64,000 nucleotides of DNA from Malaya genurostris. Its lineage: Eukaryota > Arthropoda > Insecta > Diptera > Culicidae. The stretch covers positions 341,191,379 through 341,255,378 of the forward strand of contig NC_080571.1 of NCBI RefSeq assembly GCF_030247185.1, given 5' to 3'. The notes below the pieces were generated by a model. It did no database searches and had not been told where the DNA came from. It saw only the letters and a program-made list of their open reading frames with translations. The translations under genes were made by a program, and so were the position numbers. Shown piece by piece: positions 54,029 through 64,000 of this stretch (position 1 is its first letter; the number at the start of each line of letters is the position of its first letter).

Positions 54029-57000
54029 TCACAGCTCAACTAAATCCGTTCCGCTCGAGCTAGGAGGTGTTCCTAGCTTAGCAATTCTCCCATTTCGCAT
54101 GCACAATATCCTGTCCGCCAGTTGGATGGAGTTCATTCGATGGGCGATCGTCAAAACAGTACAATTTTGAAATGTACTTTCGATTATCCGCTGTACCGTA
54201 CTCTCCGTTTCAACGTCCATGGTCGAAGTGGCTTCGTCAAGTATCACCAGTTTGGTCTTTCGTAGAATGCCTCTTGCCAGACAGAGAAGTTGCTTCTGCC
54301 CGACGGACAACTTGGAATCACGTTCGTCAATTACGGTATCCAGTTGTTCCGGAAGTGCACCAATCAATTGCTTCAGTTTACAACAATCCAGAACCCGCCA
54401 CAACTCCGAATCGCTGCTTTGGTTTCCATTTGGATCGAGATTTTCTCGGATCGTACCACAAAATAGTAGGGGATTTTGTGGGATTATGCTTATAACTTTC
54501 CGAAGTTTCGACAGCTTCACATGACTAATGTTGACTCCGTCGATCAGGATCATTCCCGTGGTGTGCATCGGATACAATCGAAATAAGGCACTGACCAAAC
54601 TGGACTTGCCGGCTCCTGTTCGTCCAACAATACCGATTTTTTCTTTCGGACGAATAACCATCGATACATCCTGTAATGCGTGGTGCCGCTCACTGTAGTC
54701 CATACCGAAGTTAACAAATTCGATCCTACCACGATCCGGCCAATTTTCATTGAGTTCTAGATGGTAGTTATCCACAAGCTGCAGTTCATTTTTCTCCTCC
54801 AGATATTGATCGATCCTTTCCAAGGAGGTAGCGTTCTCCTCCAGCAAAGCGGATACTCGAACCAAAGCGTTCAACAGTGGAATCAACCGGAGAGCGTAAC
54901 TGATCGTTACTCCTACACTGGAAGCACCGATCGTGTGCTGATGTTGAACCGCCAGCATGGTCACAAAATAAATCACCACGGCTCCGATGATCTCCAGACG
55001 TACCCCAAGCCAACGGCCGGACGCTAAATAGAGGATCGAATAGTGCTGATGGCGATCGACGGTTGCCATAAAATCCCGTAGGAACCAATCTTCTTGCCGG
55101 TAGGCACGAATCGTCCACCGACCCTCGCGAGATTCGTTGAAATGTAGAATCAGTGGAGATCTGCTGTCGGCTTCCAAACGCTTCAGCTGCCGGGAAGTTT
55201 CCAGATGGTACACCAACAGATAGTAGTAGAGGGCCACGATCGCTGCCAGAATGATCAGCAGATAGTAGCTGGTGCTGAAACAGAACAGCACTAGAATGGC
55301 GACGACGCTCGAGAGGCTGCCGAAGAAATCCCGGAAGTTAAGAGCTATTCTACAATCCGCTACATCGAGATCATTTGAAAAACGATTCATGATTTGACCG
55401 GAACTGATCCGGTCGAAGAATGGCATCGGTAGATGAATTACCTGCTCCAAGAGATGATCGTGAAGTTGCTCGGCTACCGAAGTGCCCCGCACAGTTGTCA
55501 GGGTGCTGCTCGATAGTAGGAAAACTGCAAGTCCCAGTATGAACCAACCGTAGACTTCCAGGTAGAACACCTGCTCGGAGATCGTGGCCCGGTGGTCCAC
55601 GAGAGACCATTGCGCTAGCCAAACCGTTGAGTAGATATCACAGAACGGAACGGCGATATTTAAGGTTACGATCGTAGCTGTGGTAAACCATCCGAGCCTA
55701 GCAAAGTATTTCGCGTATGTTTTGTGGGATATTTTCCCTACAACAGTGGAGATTCTAGTTTGTTCTTCGGTCACCGGTTTATTCTCTGGTTTCGGGTTTT
55801 CATCGTCAAGTTGAGCTCGACTTTTCTGCGGCTCTGCTGGATGCATCTCTCGATAAACGTCGACAGTGTACCGACCCGTGATACAGCCATTTTCCATTAG
55901 AACCACCAAATCAGCATCACGAAAATGAGCTTGATTGTGCGAAACCATTACTATCGTTTTCCCTTGCAGCAGACCACCTTTGGAAAACAGTTTTCCATAA
56001 ACGTACTCCGAAACTTCTCCATCGACTGAACTAAGCGGATCGTCGAACAGATACAGTTCGGCATTTTGATAAACTGCTCGGGCCAAAGCGATTCGCTGGC
56101 TCTGCCCACCCGAAATGGTAACACCTTTCTCTCCTATCGTCGTATTTGGACCATCCGAAAACATTTCCAGATCGAGTGTCAATCCACAACACCGAATCAC
56201 TTCGTCGAACAACTCACGGTTGAATTCCGAACCGAAGACTATGTTATCTCGCACCGAACGGTGCAGAATCCATGGTTCCTGGGAAACGTAAACGATCTGT
56301 CCAACTGTCCTCCGGACTGTTCCACTGGACTGTTCCAATGAACCAAGAATGCCGGAAAGCAAACAAGTTTTCCCGGATCCGACTGGCCCGGTTACGACCG
56401 TGAAGGATCCTTTCGGCACTTGGAGATCTATCGCATGTAGAAGTTCTTTATCGCCAGAAGCGAAACTTGCTTTTTGAAACGAAACCACCGGAGTATCGAG
56501 AACCGTTTGGCAAACGTTTAGCATCTCCTCCATCGTTTCTGATAAGTTCTTGGATATTCGTTCATTCTTCAGTTTGCCCAACGGACGAATGTCGTCCGAC
56601 TGAAGAAAACTGTTGATCCGATCTACGGAAGCTTGCGTCGCTGTCCAAGTGGAAGATAGAACCGGTAGCATGGAAAGTGGATACTTTAGAATGTTAAACA
56701 GAACAATCGACACAAACACCGATTCCAGCGTCAACCGTGTGGCATCTCCGATCAGTATCATCATCCCAAAAGTTGCCAATGAAACCAGAAACGGCGATAT
56801 CATCCCCAGCAGATACTTTGGAGCATCCCAGTAAACAATTCGTCGCAATATCTGAATCTCGTGTCGGCGCTTCTGACAGATTCTTCTCAGGAAAAAATCC
56901 TCCCAACTCGCGAATTTGATATGTTTCATCATTCCGATTGCCTCGTTGGTAGCGGCGATCCGAGGATCTTTCCGTTCCATAAGATCCCGCTGCAGTAGCC

Positions 57001-58386
57001 GAAGCTTGTCGGTAATCTTTTTCGTCACGTAAATACTAACGATCGTGGCCACAACCCCGATCACTGCCGATCGTCCCAACACCAACAGCAATCCGACCAC
57101 CGATGCACCGATGACGATCGGACCGGACCAAAGCAGATGAAGATTCGGTAGCAGATCAATAAAACGGGACGAATCCAGTGTCAACAGTGTCACATCCGCG
57201 TTGCTGGTCGTCTTCATTTTCAACAGCTTCTCATAGATCAGAACCAGAAGGATCGATTTGATTTTGAGACCAATCTTTTGTGTTTCGTAAATGTACTGTC
57301 CGTTCAGGGCGGCGATTATCAGCGATACGATGAATATGCAAATAACATAGAAATGACTTTCGGCCGGTGTATTTTGACGATCACTGCGAAGAATCTGCCT
57401 GCAGAAAAAAAATGTTATCTGTTAGTAACACTAGAAAAAACACTGGCAACGAATGATCATAAAACCTGAGCAGAAACGGACATGCAAAGAACAACACCGT
57501 CAAGACGAATCGATTCACTCCAGTCCACAGTAAATCTCGGCCGAAAGGTTTCAACAACCGCCAGGTGGTCATTCGAGGATAGCGTGTCGTTTCCTTCCGG
57601 TCAACCACCTCGTACCGTCCCTGTGGGACGGTTCCCGAGCGGAAACATGCTATCAAATAGTTACTCCGCAACTGCCGTTCCAATTCGCCCAACTCATCGA
57701 ATCTGGATTGACGAATCTTCCGATTGATGGCACCAAACCAGCTGAAGCTAATGGATCGAATCAAATTCGGATGAATCGTCGGGGTGCAGCCATCCTGTGG
57801 CTGAGTTGTGCTGGTAAAAACCAACAGAACTATTAATAGCAGAAGAACGCCAAGCAACACTAGTCCACTGAACGATGATTGGTTCAAAATTCGAATACTA
57901 TTCACCAGTAGTTCAAGTGTCCAGAAGGACAACAGAAACGTTTGATCCCGCACGTTGTACTGCGTCCCCAGGTGAAGCAGCGTCAGTGTGGCAAACTAAA
58001 AACCGAGAAAACATACCATAAATCACTTCAAGTACTACCCGATGAAACTGATAACGTACGTATGATAATGACTCTAAAATACGCGTCGGTACAGGTGAAG
58101 CTGGCCGGCCCACGTTGAACAGCACCAAAACTACCAGCAGTACATTGAGAACACTTTTCGCCACCAGTGCCAGCAAATGTTCCGAGGATTTCCGAGAGTC
58201 TTTGGCAAACGCATGGCACCGGTAGTATCTTATCTCGGATGGTAGTAAAACCCAGAGGAATATGTGCTGTGGTAAGTACGTCCAGTATGTCAAAAACGAC
58301 TGAAACAAATAAAAAAAATCAATCGGATTAGTGTTTACACCCCGCTTCGATTAGACAATCACCGGTGGTTCGAAGATACTCGACAT
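54029..58386 (-). CDS. ABCC (MRP-type) ATP-binding cassette transporter
   Basis: Complete minus-strand gene in four exons: 58386-58363 (MSSIFEPP), 58299-58060, 57995-57466 and 57398-54029 (stop TGA at 54031-54029). Introns are 63, 64 and 67 bp with GT/AG, and phases agree. The product is about 1388 residues. Layout: a short N-terminal membrane region (SFLTYWTYLPQHIFLWVLL; LLLIVLLVF), TMD1, NBD1 with Walker A GPVGSGKT, signature SGGQSQR and Walker B LYLFDDPLSSVD, TMD2, and NBD2 with Walker A GRTGAGKSS, signature LSVGQKQ and Walker B LVILDEATSTMD. NBD1 has Asp after the Walker B Asp instead of the catalytic Glu, usual for ABCC proteins with one weak ATP site. Such pumps export organic anions and conjugates across the plasma membrane. 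The exact subfamily member is not determined. The tiny first exon is the least certain part. Confidence 0.93.
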
Positions 58387-58481
58387 TGTTTCAAGTGCCA
58401 CTTCAGTCACGCTGTTCGACGTTGACCGATATCATCATAGTTGAAGAAGAGAAAAAACACCGATCGCAGCAACCGATGCGA

Positions 58482-58515
58482 CAACCTCAACGAAGAACGC
58501 TCTCCCGCTGACTGA
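58482..58515 (-). promoter_or_regulatory. ABCC core promoter: Inr + DPE
   Basis: On the minus strand TCAGTC (58515-58510) places A+1 at 58513. GGTTG at 58486-58482 sits exactly at +28 to +32 and matches the DPE consensus RGWYV. This gives a 5' UTR of 126 nt before the ATG at 58386. An ATAAAAA at about 58562-58555 is too far upstream (about 45 bp) to be a normal TATA box. Confidence 0.5.
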
Positions 58516-58569
58516 GAAGCACACACACGCCAACTACGTTCGGCCGCTTCGCTGTTTTTATCCCGGCTT

Positions 58570-59220
58570 CATCCACGCATCGGTGAGAAATTCATTCAAA
58601 CGCGTGTGACGACGAAGCAGAAAATGAGACGATGCGATACTTTCATGCATGGGTTTGATTTGAAGTAAACATACAAATAGTGCAAGGTCAGGTGTAAAAA
58701 TCTTGATTGTGATTAGCAAGTACATTACCAATTTAGAACCATGACAAATTGGTGACAAATAGTAAAGAGCTAAATAGGCTCAACACCCTATTCGAGTGCT
58801 GCAACATTTCTTCGTCACCCAGTTCGGCACGGAAAGGCATTTCATTGCATTTTCACGAATGATTATACTAGTAATTGCGAGCTATATTTTATATGTGACA
58901 AATTTCGTACTAAATCGTATTCAGAGTTGGCAGCACCCTCTCAGATTTTAATTGAATTTGCTGAATATGAAGACTTTTGTCGTGAATACGACTTACTTTA
59001 CTATGGGGTGCCTTTTCAAAATTTACCCTCTGAGAGAGTGATAAGTTTTTGATCGTGAATATCTATTGTTGTATCTAATGAATCAACATAATTCTTGCGA
59101 CATGCCATCGGAAATATGATCACAATTTTATGATAAAATTTTCAGTTTTGTGACATAGTCTCAAATAATTCAAAATTAAACTTTTCTGAAATGTTTGGTA
59201 TAAACAAGTATCAAAGAGTA
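58570..59220. other. Intergenic sequence upstream of the ABCC gene
   Basis: No ORF, repeat or element that I can support. At 59230 (GCGTTTGCCTTTCTCGTA) one short end of the GCCTTTCTC dispersed repeat appears. Confidence 0.45.
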
Positions 59221-59523
59221 TAATTCATAAGGCGCGTTTGCCTTTCTCGTATTTTTAAAGCTCATAGCTGAGTGATCTGTGAAAGGATTTATATAATCTA
59301 ACTACCAATAGAATCGAAATTTTTCAATTTAAAGGTGTATAGCAAAAGCATTGAAGTATTTCAATAGTACACTATTGAAAAACCTGTCTCATTTGATCCA
59401 TGTCAACACCAGTCAATCAGAACGCGTTCTAAGGAAGAGAACAAAATATCTGCTGCTGTACAACAAATCGTCCGGGAAAAATGTTCCGAAAAGTGGTGAA
59501 TATCGCAGTGAGTTCCTCAATTT

Positions 59524-60275
59524 GGTCCTTCTGAACGCTAGAAACGAATCCCTACAGCATATTGATAGTTTCTTTCAATAAATTATGTAAATCCGAAATG
59601 AAATAATCGACATTAAAATTCTGTATGCGGCTATTTTTATAGCCGTTAGGACCGCCCATTAGTGAAAAAGCTACAAACGAAATCACATAAAAGGAAATCT
59701 CTTAACAAAAATTCAATCAGTTTGGATTCTATCGTCACTGCGAGCAGATGTGTTTTGTGTCGTCTGCACAGCTAGTTTCGCTTTCGACAAGAGCGATTAC
59801 GTCACGGCTGCCAGTCATTAGCATTGGGAAAAAACAACGGTGGAGAGCATTACACAATATCAACCGTTCTAATGGCTCTAAAAGTTTTCTAAGGAACTAT
59901 TAGGATTTGTTGTTCGCAAATCGTAGGGAAATATACTCAGTTTACTGCAAATCAAGAACAGTTTGGTTAGATTTGTGCACATTTCGCTGTGTGAAACTCA
60001 CAGTAAACGAGATCAAGTGAAGCCTTCATTGTTTTTGCGAAAAATGTTTAATGAGTTTAATGTCGTAGAGAATTACGCAATTTGACCTTTCTGAATGCTA
60101 GAAACGAGTCCCTTCAGCATATTGATAGTTTGTTTCAATAAATTATGCAAATCTGAAATGAATCAACATTAAAATTCTGAATGCGGCTATTTTTATAGCC
60201 GTTAGGACCGCCCATTAGTGAAAAAGCTACAAACGAAATCAGGTAGAAACAAGCCTCTCAACAAAAAGTGAAGCC
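59524..60275. repeat. Two copies of a ~185 bp repeat with a perfect 18 bp hairpin
   Basis: 59524-59715 and 60088-60275 match closely (GCTAGAAACGA-TCCCT-CAGC, CATATTGATAGTTT, GCCGTTAGGACCGCCCATTA, GTGAAAAAGCTACAAACGAAA). Each contains CGGCTATTTTTATAGCCG, a 7 bp stem with TTTT loop. On the minus strand the same hairpin reads as TATAAAAATAG. The spacer contains a shared AAGTGAAGCCTTC-TTGTTTTTGCG segment. No ORF is shared between the copies. Confidence 0.7.
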
Positions 60276-60615
60276 TTCTTTGTTTTTGCGAAAAATGTGC
60301 AAAGGGGAATGCTTACATAATTCATACAATTGATCAACTAATTGATATTCGGAAGTGTTAAGGAACATGTCAGTTGTTTTCGTATTCACGACATCCAGTT
60401 ATGTCTCTGACATTACCCACCCGCCTTTTTCACAGAAACACCACTTTGCATACTTATCCAGAAATGATCTAGACCAAGAGGAATCAGAATAAAACGTGCC
60501 GTTTGAGCCATTTTATTCTGATTCCTGAGAGGTGGGCCGCTTAGAGCAGTGTGCCAACCACACATTAACACAATACATCGGTGCATTTGTGATGAAAACC
60601 CGAAAGTAGTTCCTA

Positions 60616-60880
60616 TCCTCCTAAATCGTTTTGCCAATTAAGCTATCCTGCATATGAAACACAAAAAAACGGACTAATTGAGGGCTGAAACACCTTGCGG
60701 AGGGATTGTTATTGAGATATGACAACCAATGAACGCCGTAGAGCCCGAGCACAGTTGAACATGCTCGGTTCTTATGTTCAGTTAGGCTGTTTGTATGTGT
60801 GTCTCACATGCAGGATAGTTTAATAGGCAAAACGATTTACCCGTATTTGGCTTGCTACGGGTTCGAGTCCCATCTCTGCG
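60616..60880. repeat. Head-to-head tRNA-like (SINE) sequences
   Basis: The plus copy 60810-60880 has an A-box-like GATAGTTTAATAGGC (60814-60828) and a B box GGTTCGAGTCC (60860-60870), with the T-arm closed by GGG/CCC. The ends GCAG...CTGC can pair partly. An inverse copy of its 5' part (ATGCAGGATAGCTTAATTGG then CAAAACGATTTA) lies on the minus strand at 60654-60621. The tRNA fold is degraded (D-arm and anticodon arm are not convincing), so this looks SINE-derived, not like a working tRNA gene. Confidence 0.5.
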
Positions 60881-60899
60881 GTGGCTTTTTCGCGGTTTT

Positions 60900-62147
60900 C
60901 ATTACATAGTTGTATTCGCATGTCATTTTTTTCCTCGTAAGATGCTGATCAAATTTATTTGCTTTTGTTTTTTATTCACTATTTTTAGAAAAAAGCGTAC
61001 AGTAAAATGAACTGTATTTTCAAAGTCGATGTACTATTGTTGTATTGTATTTCCTTGATTTTTACGCCAAATGTACTGTTTTTTGTAAGAACAATATACG
61101 AGCGTTACACGTAGTAATACCTTTTCTAATTTGATTTATATTCATCTCTATGAATTCTTCCCCTTTAATTCTGTCTCTGCGTGCATAGATCTTCATCCAT
61201 TACCCATGTTTTCCCACTCAGTTTAGTTGAAAATGACTGCTAAGATCGTTAGTGTTTACTACACATCGCACCTTCGGAATTGAAAAGAACTGATTCTCAA
61301 GCTTGATTTGTAGTGAAAGTGTTTATTGGTTTTAAAAAATAAGCTTTTTTCCCTTCAAATTATCAAAAGTTACATTTTATCCAAAACAAAACAAACAAAT
61401 AATCAAATCTACGGTTTTTGGAATTATTACGTCAAATTTTCCACGCGGTTTTTTTTTGCACGGTTTCCGCAATTAACACGGTTTTCTTTTACACGGATTT
61501 TTTTAACACGGTACGTAATCTCCGTGTAAAAAGAGGCCTTAGTGTACATTCAAAGGCGCTTGAAAATTTCAGGCGTACGAAGACATGTTTCGCCATAAAA
61601 ATGCAGTTCGTAGTATATTTTCTAATTACTAAAACCATGAAAGATCAATTCTACAATATGTAGTATTACCATTTATTTATGTGCAGAATATTATTTTTAA
61701 AGTTCCATATATTTGTTACAAGCAGTTGTCTTGAAAATCAAATGTGAAACTTATTCATTAGAGATTATGTTAGCTATTTTTTTGTAAACATCAATTCAAT
61801 TCTTGTTTACATTACGTAGTAGTTCCCATGGGTTTCACAATTGTTTTTGGCTGATTTAATTGCTGCATTTGTAATGGGATTGATGCATGAGTTTTTGTAT
61901 CAGTTGCACAATAATTGTGAATAAATGTTCGTGACAACGGAAGAACTTAAAGATATGTTGCACAACAAAGAAAAATTGCGCTTTTTCCATAACACAACAG
62001 TTACTAGAATAGTAATATAAACTAATTTGATAAATTGCACAATCAGTTGAAAAATACAGGATAGCAACTTAACGTGCTACTTGGGTTACATTATAACATT
62101 GCATTTCTCAAATTTTTAAATATTGATTGCCTTTTTAGAATGAACCA
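60900..62147. other. No gene; short hairpin and a TIR-element relic
   Basis: AT-rich. TTTTACACGGA...(A/T)CCGTGTAAAA at about 61489-61531 can fold into a hairpin with nested ACACGG repeats. The end of a relic related to the 14.5 kb TIR element (GCGCTTTTT...TTACTAGA...TGCTACTTGGG) lies at about 61975-62085. No ORF supported. Confidence 0.5.
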
Positions 62148-62995
62148 TATTTGTCTTCCGGTTATCTTACCGAATTGAAGCAAAAATTTCATGCTAAAGA
62201 TGCAACTAAATCGGGAAGAATGAAAGTTTTAACTGTTTTGCAAAAAAAAGGAGTATTCGTAAGAAAGCGCATACGATGAACACATCAAGATATTTTGCTA
62301 CGTTTTTTATGTGAAAACTCTAGTGAAAAATGCTATTTTGGGCAATGTAAAAAATGTCCAACTAATGCTCAGATGTCAAAAAAAATTCACGTAATTTTCA
62401 AAAAGAATGAAGTAAAAATAGTCACGCACAAACAATGGGGTATGAAACCAAAAACAGCTGTTACTGATAACTTTATCGAAAATTTTTGCAGTACTCCAAA
62501 AATATTTCTCAAGCATTCTTTCATTGCTCGAAAACAAACTTTATATTTTCGAAATGTGAAAAAAATTTGGAAGAGTGACGAAAGTTTAATAATTTGCGAT
62601 TTTGCGGATAATTACCCCTTCGTTATTCAAAACGGCATAACTGGCTTTCATTGGCACAACGACCAAGCGACTATATTCCCTATTGTTTTCTATTATAAAA
62701 TGAACAGCATAATCGATCATAAAACATTGATAACTATTTCTGATTGCAAGAAACATGACACAATAGCTGTGTATGTTTTTCTCGAAGCTCTTACTCACGC
62801 AAGTGCATTTATTTTTCTGACGGCGCTCCTCAGCAACTCAAAAATGTAAAACATTTTGCGAATATTTTTCATCACGAGCATGATTTTCATCGAGCCAATT
62901 GGAGACAAGGATTTAAAAATGAAAGTTTTCTCTTCCCAAGGCACGTTTGAAGTATTAAGTTTTTTGTAAACCAGAAAAACCAAATCATACAAAAA
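62148..62995 (+). pseudogene. DDE-type transposase of an unassigned family (truncated)
   Basis: A first frame (from about 62148, NEPYLSSGYLTELKQKF...) stops at 62279. The main frame 62295-62849 (184 codons) reads CENSSEKCYFGQCKKCP, then VTHKQWGMKP, LIICDFADNYPFVIQNGITG, FHWHNDQATIFPIVFYY and TISDCKKHDTIAVYVFLEAL. After a frameshift at about 62800 one finds FLTALL / YFSDGAPQQLKNVKHFANIF in another frame and HHEHDFHRANW. I know the string CDF-ENY...GFHW-N-QATI-P...ISDC-KHDT-AVY...YFSDGA-Q from repetitive proteins in many arthropod genomes, and the two Asp-bearing motifs are compatible with a DDE core, but I cannot name the superfamily. The 3' part is cut short. Confidence 0.55.
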
Positions 62996-62999
62996 TTGC

Positions 63000-64000
63000 A
63001 ACTTGAGCTTGACCTTGAGCGACCACCCCTGGTTGCTACTCCGTTACTGATCGGGATTAGCTGAAATTGTACAGGGAATTTCTAGATGATCCAACCTGGG
63101 ACTGGTAAACCATCCTTCAATGTACATCTTCTGGTAATTCCAGAATTCATTGATCAGTACCGGGGCCGGCCAGGCCCGAACGTAGATCGTCTAAGGAATA
63201 TACTACTGCGCACTCACATAAATAAATGAATAGAATAAATAATTCAACAAATAAATAAACCCTACTTTTGACACCAACCGTTGCTATTAGGCAGAACTTG
63301 AACGTGACTGAAACGTGTAAACACGGAGTAAAAACGCGATTGGCGTTTAAATTCTACTTAGACATTTACAGACAATGAAAAGAAACAAAAATATACAATA
63401 CTGAGTAGGCAGGGGCTGGGGTCCACTAGAAGATTGATAGTACCTATTAGCTCTCTCCGGACAGTACCAGCCTAGATGCGGTGTGGAATCCGGCGGAAAA
63501 AAAGATGAGCCAAGAATAGACGCACTGGGTCCCTGCTTCCATGTCGTAAAAGGCGACAATTGCAGGAGTTTCTTTTTCCTTTCAGTTGTCAGATACTTTC
63601 AATGTTTCACTTCTGATTACTCTATTTTACTAAATTATCTCTTCATTCAACCTATCAATTTCCGTTTAGCTCCGGAGCAAAGTTTTATTTGAAATGTTTT
63701 CTTCTTCCCTGTTATTGATTGTCTTTCAGGATTATAAATTGAATGATATAAATCAACTATTGAACAAAGTTAATAACAGAGATAACATACATCGGTACAT
63801 TGAATACATAGTAAAAAAATACTTGATATTCATATTTCAAGCAATAAATTAATATTTTTCTCGGTAGCCGGCTGCCCAGGTCAACCAATATAACCAATTA
63901 ATAATTTTAATAAATAATTACAATAATAAAGCGGAAATAATAAAGAATCAAGACGCGCGTGAAATCTGTTGACCTTTATTTGGTGATTCAAAATGATTTT
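63000..64000. other. Unassigned sequence, possibly non-LTR leader fragments
   Basis: Two GC-richer blocks (63000-63200 with GACCTTGAGCGACCACCCC..., and 63410-63570 with GGCAGGGGCTGGGGTCCACT...) differ from the AT-rich background and look like pieces of retroelement untranslated regions. No ORF, TIR or tail confirms this. Confidence 0.3.

Noticed and set aside
54172..56341. Several 60-110 codon plus-strand frames
   Set aside because: They are antisense to the ABCC transporter exon, whose motifs are unambiguous.
57913..58308. 131-codon minus-strand ORF taken as a separate gene
   Set aside because: It reads through two short introns; splicing at 58060/57995 restores the frame of the ABCC transporter.
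59524..59640. Histone pseudogene ended by a stem-loop
   Set aside because: The hairpin geometry fits, but no histone protein sequence was recognisable on either strand nearby.
60810..60880. Functional tRNA gene
   Set aside because: A and B boxes are present, but the D-arm, anticodon arm and acceptor stem do not pair well, and a partial inverse copy lies next to it; a SINE origin is more likely.

Overview
This is nuclear DNA of a dipteran insect, most likely a mosquito and probably a culicine with a large transposon-rich genome. The basis is a fly/mosquito-type TRPC channel gene and an ABCC transporter gene with typical short (58-76 bp) insect introns, DD37E Tc1/mariner elements of the kind known from mosquitoes (ITmD37E), BEL/Pao and RTE/I-type retroelements, and an AT-rich background. 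There is no bacterial, plasmid or CRISPR signal. Family assignments come from motif recognition only; no database search was run.

Layout. Positions 1-6.4 kb hold two BEL/Pao retrotransposons head to head: a minus-strand gag-pol frame that stays open for about 1406 codons and leaves the window at the left edge, and a plus-strand integrase end. Positions 6.4-12.5 kb hold AT-rich simple repeats, a 2.5 kb foldback element and a degenerate array of about 118 bp period. Positions 12.5-26.1 kb are a pile of dead elements: two non-LTR retrotransposons (both minus), three DD37E transposase relics, a DD34D mariner, a 1.4 kb TIR element nested in one DD37E copy, a GC-rich hairpin MITE, and a dispersed repeat carrying four 329-bp tandem units.

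Positions 26.7-40.7 kb carry the 3' half of a TRPC-class channel gene (trpgamma-like, plus strand). Six clustered exons encode the pore domain and cytoplasmic tail. An 11.3 kb intron follows, then a terminal exon and a long 3' UTR. The big intron holds a SINE, a DD37E element, a second Tc1/mariner element, a candidate TATA/Inr/DPE promoter, and a non-LTR retrotransposon whose 5' ORF encodes an OTU-type protease-like domain with the nucleophile position changed to Tyr. That ORF is split by a dispersed repeat which itself contains a 310 bp hairpin and a 230 bp MITE. The upstream TRP exons were not found in this window.

Positions 42.7-54 kb hold a TTAA-flanked foldback element, an unrecognised minus-strand ORF, a non-autonomous Helitron with an internal minisatellite, an RTE retrotransposon, and a mariner element flanked by a 79 bp direct duplication. 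Positions 54.0-58.5 kb hold a complete four-exon minus-strand ABCC (MRP-type) transporter gene with an Inr+DPE core promoter. Positions 58.5-64 kb are mostly intergenic, with a duplicated palindrome-bearing repeat, a tRNA-like SINE pair and a truncated DDE transposase of a family I cannot name.

Only two host genes are well supported (TRP channel and ABCC transporter). They are on opposite strands with facing 3' ends, separated by about 13 kb of transposons. The most unusual items are the OTU-bearing non-LTR element, the intronic long hairpin, the PHD-finger BEL polyprotein, the Helitron minisatellite and the unclassified transposase.
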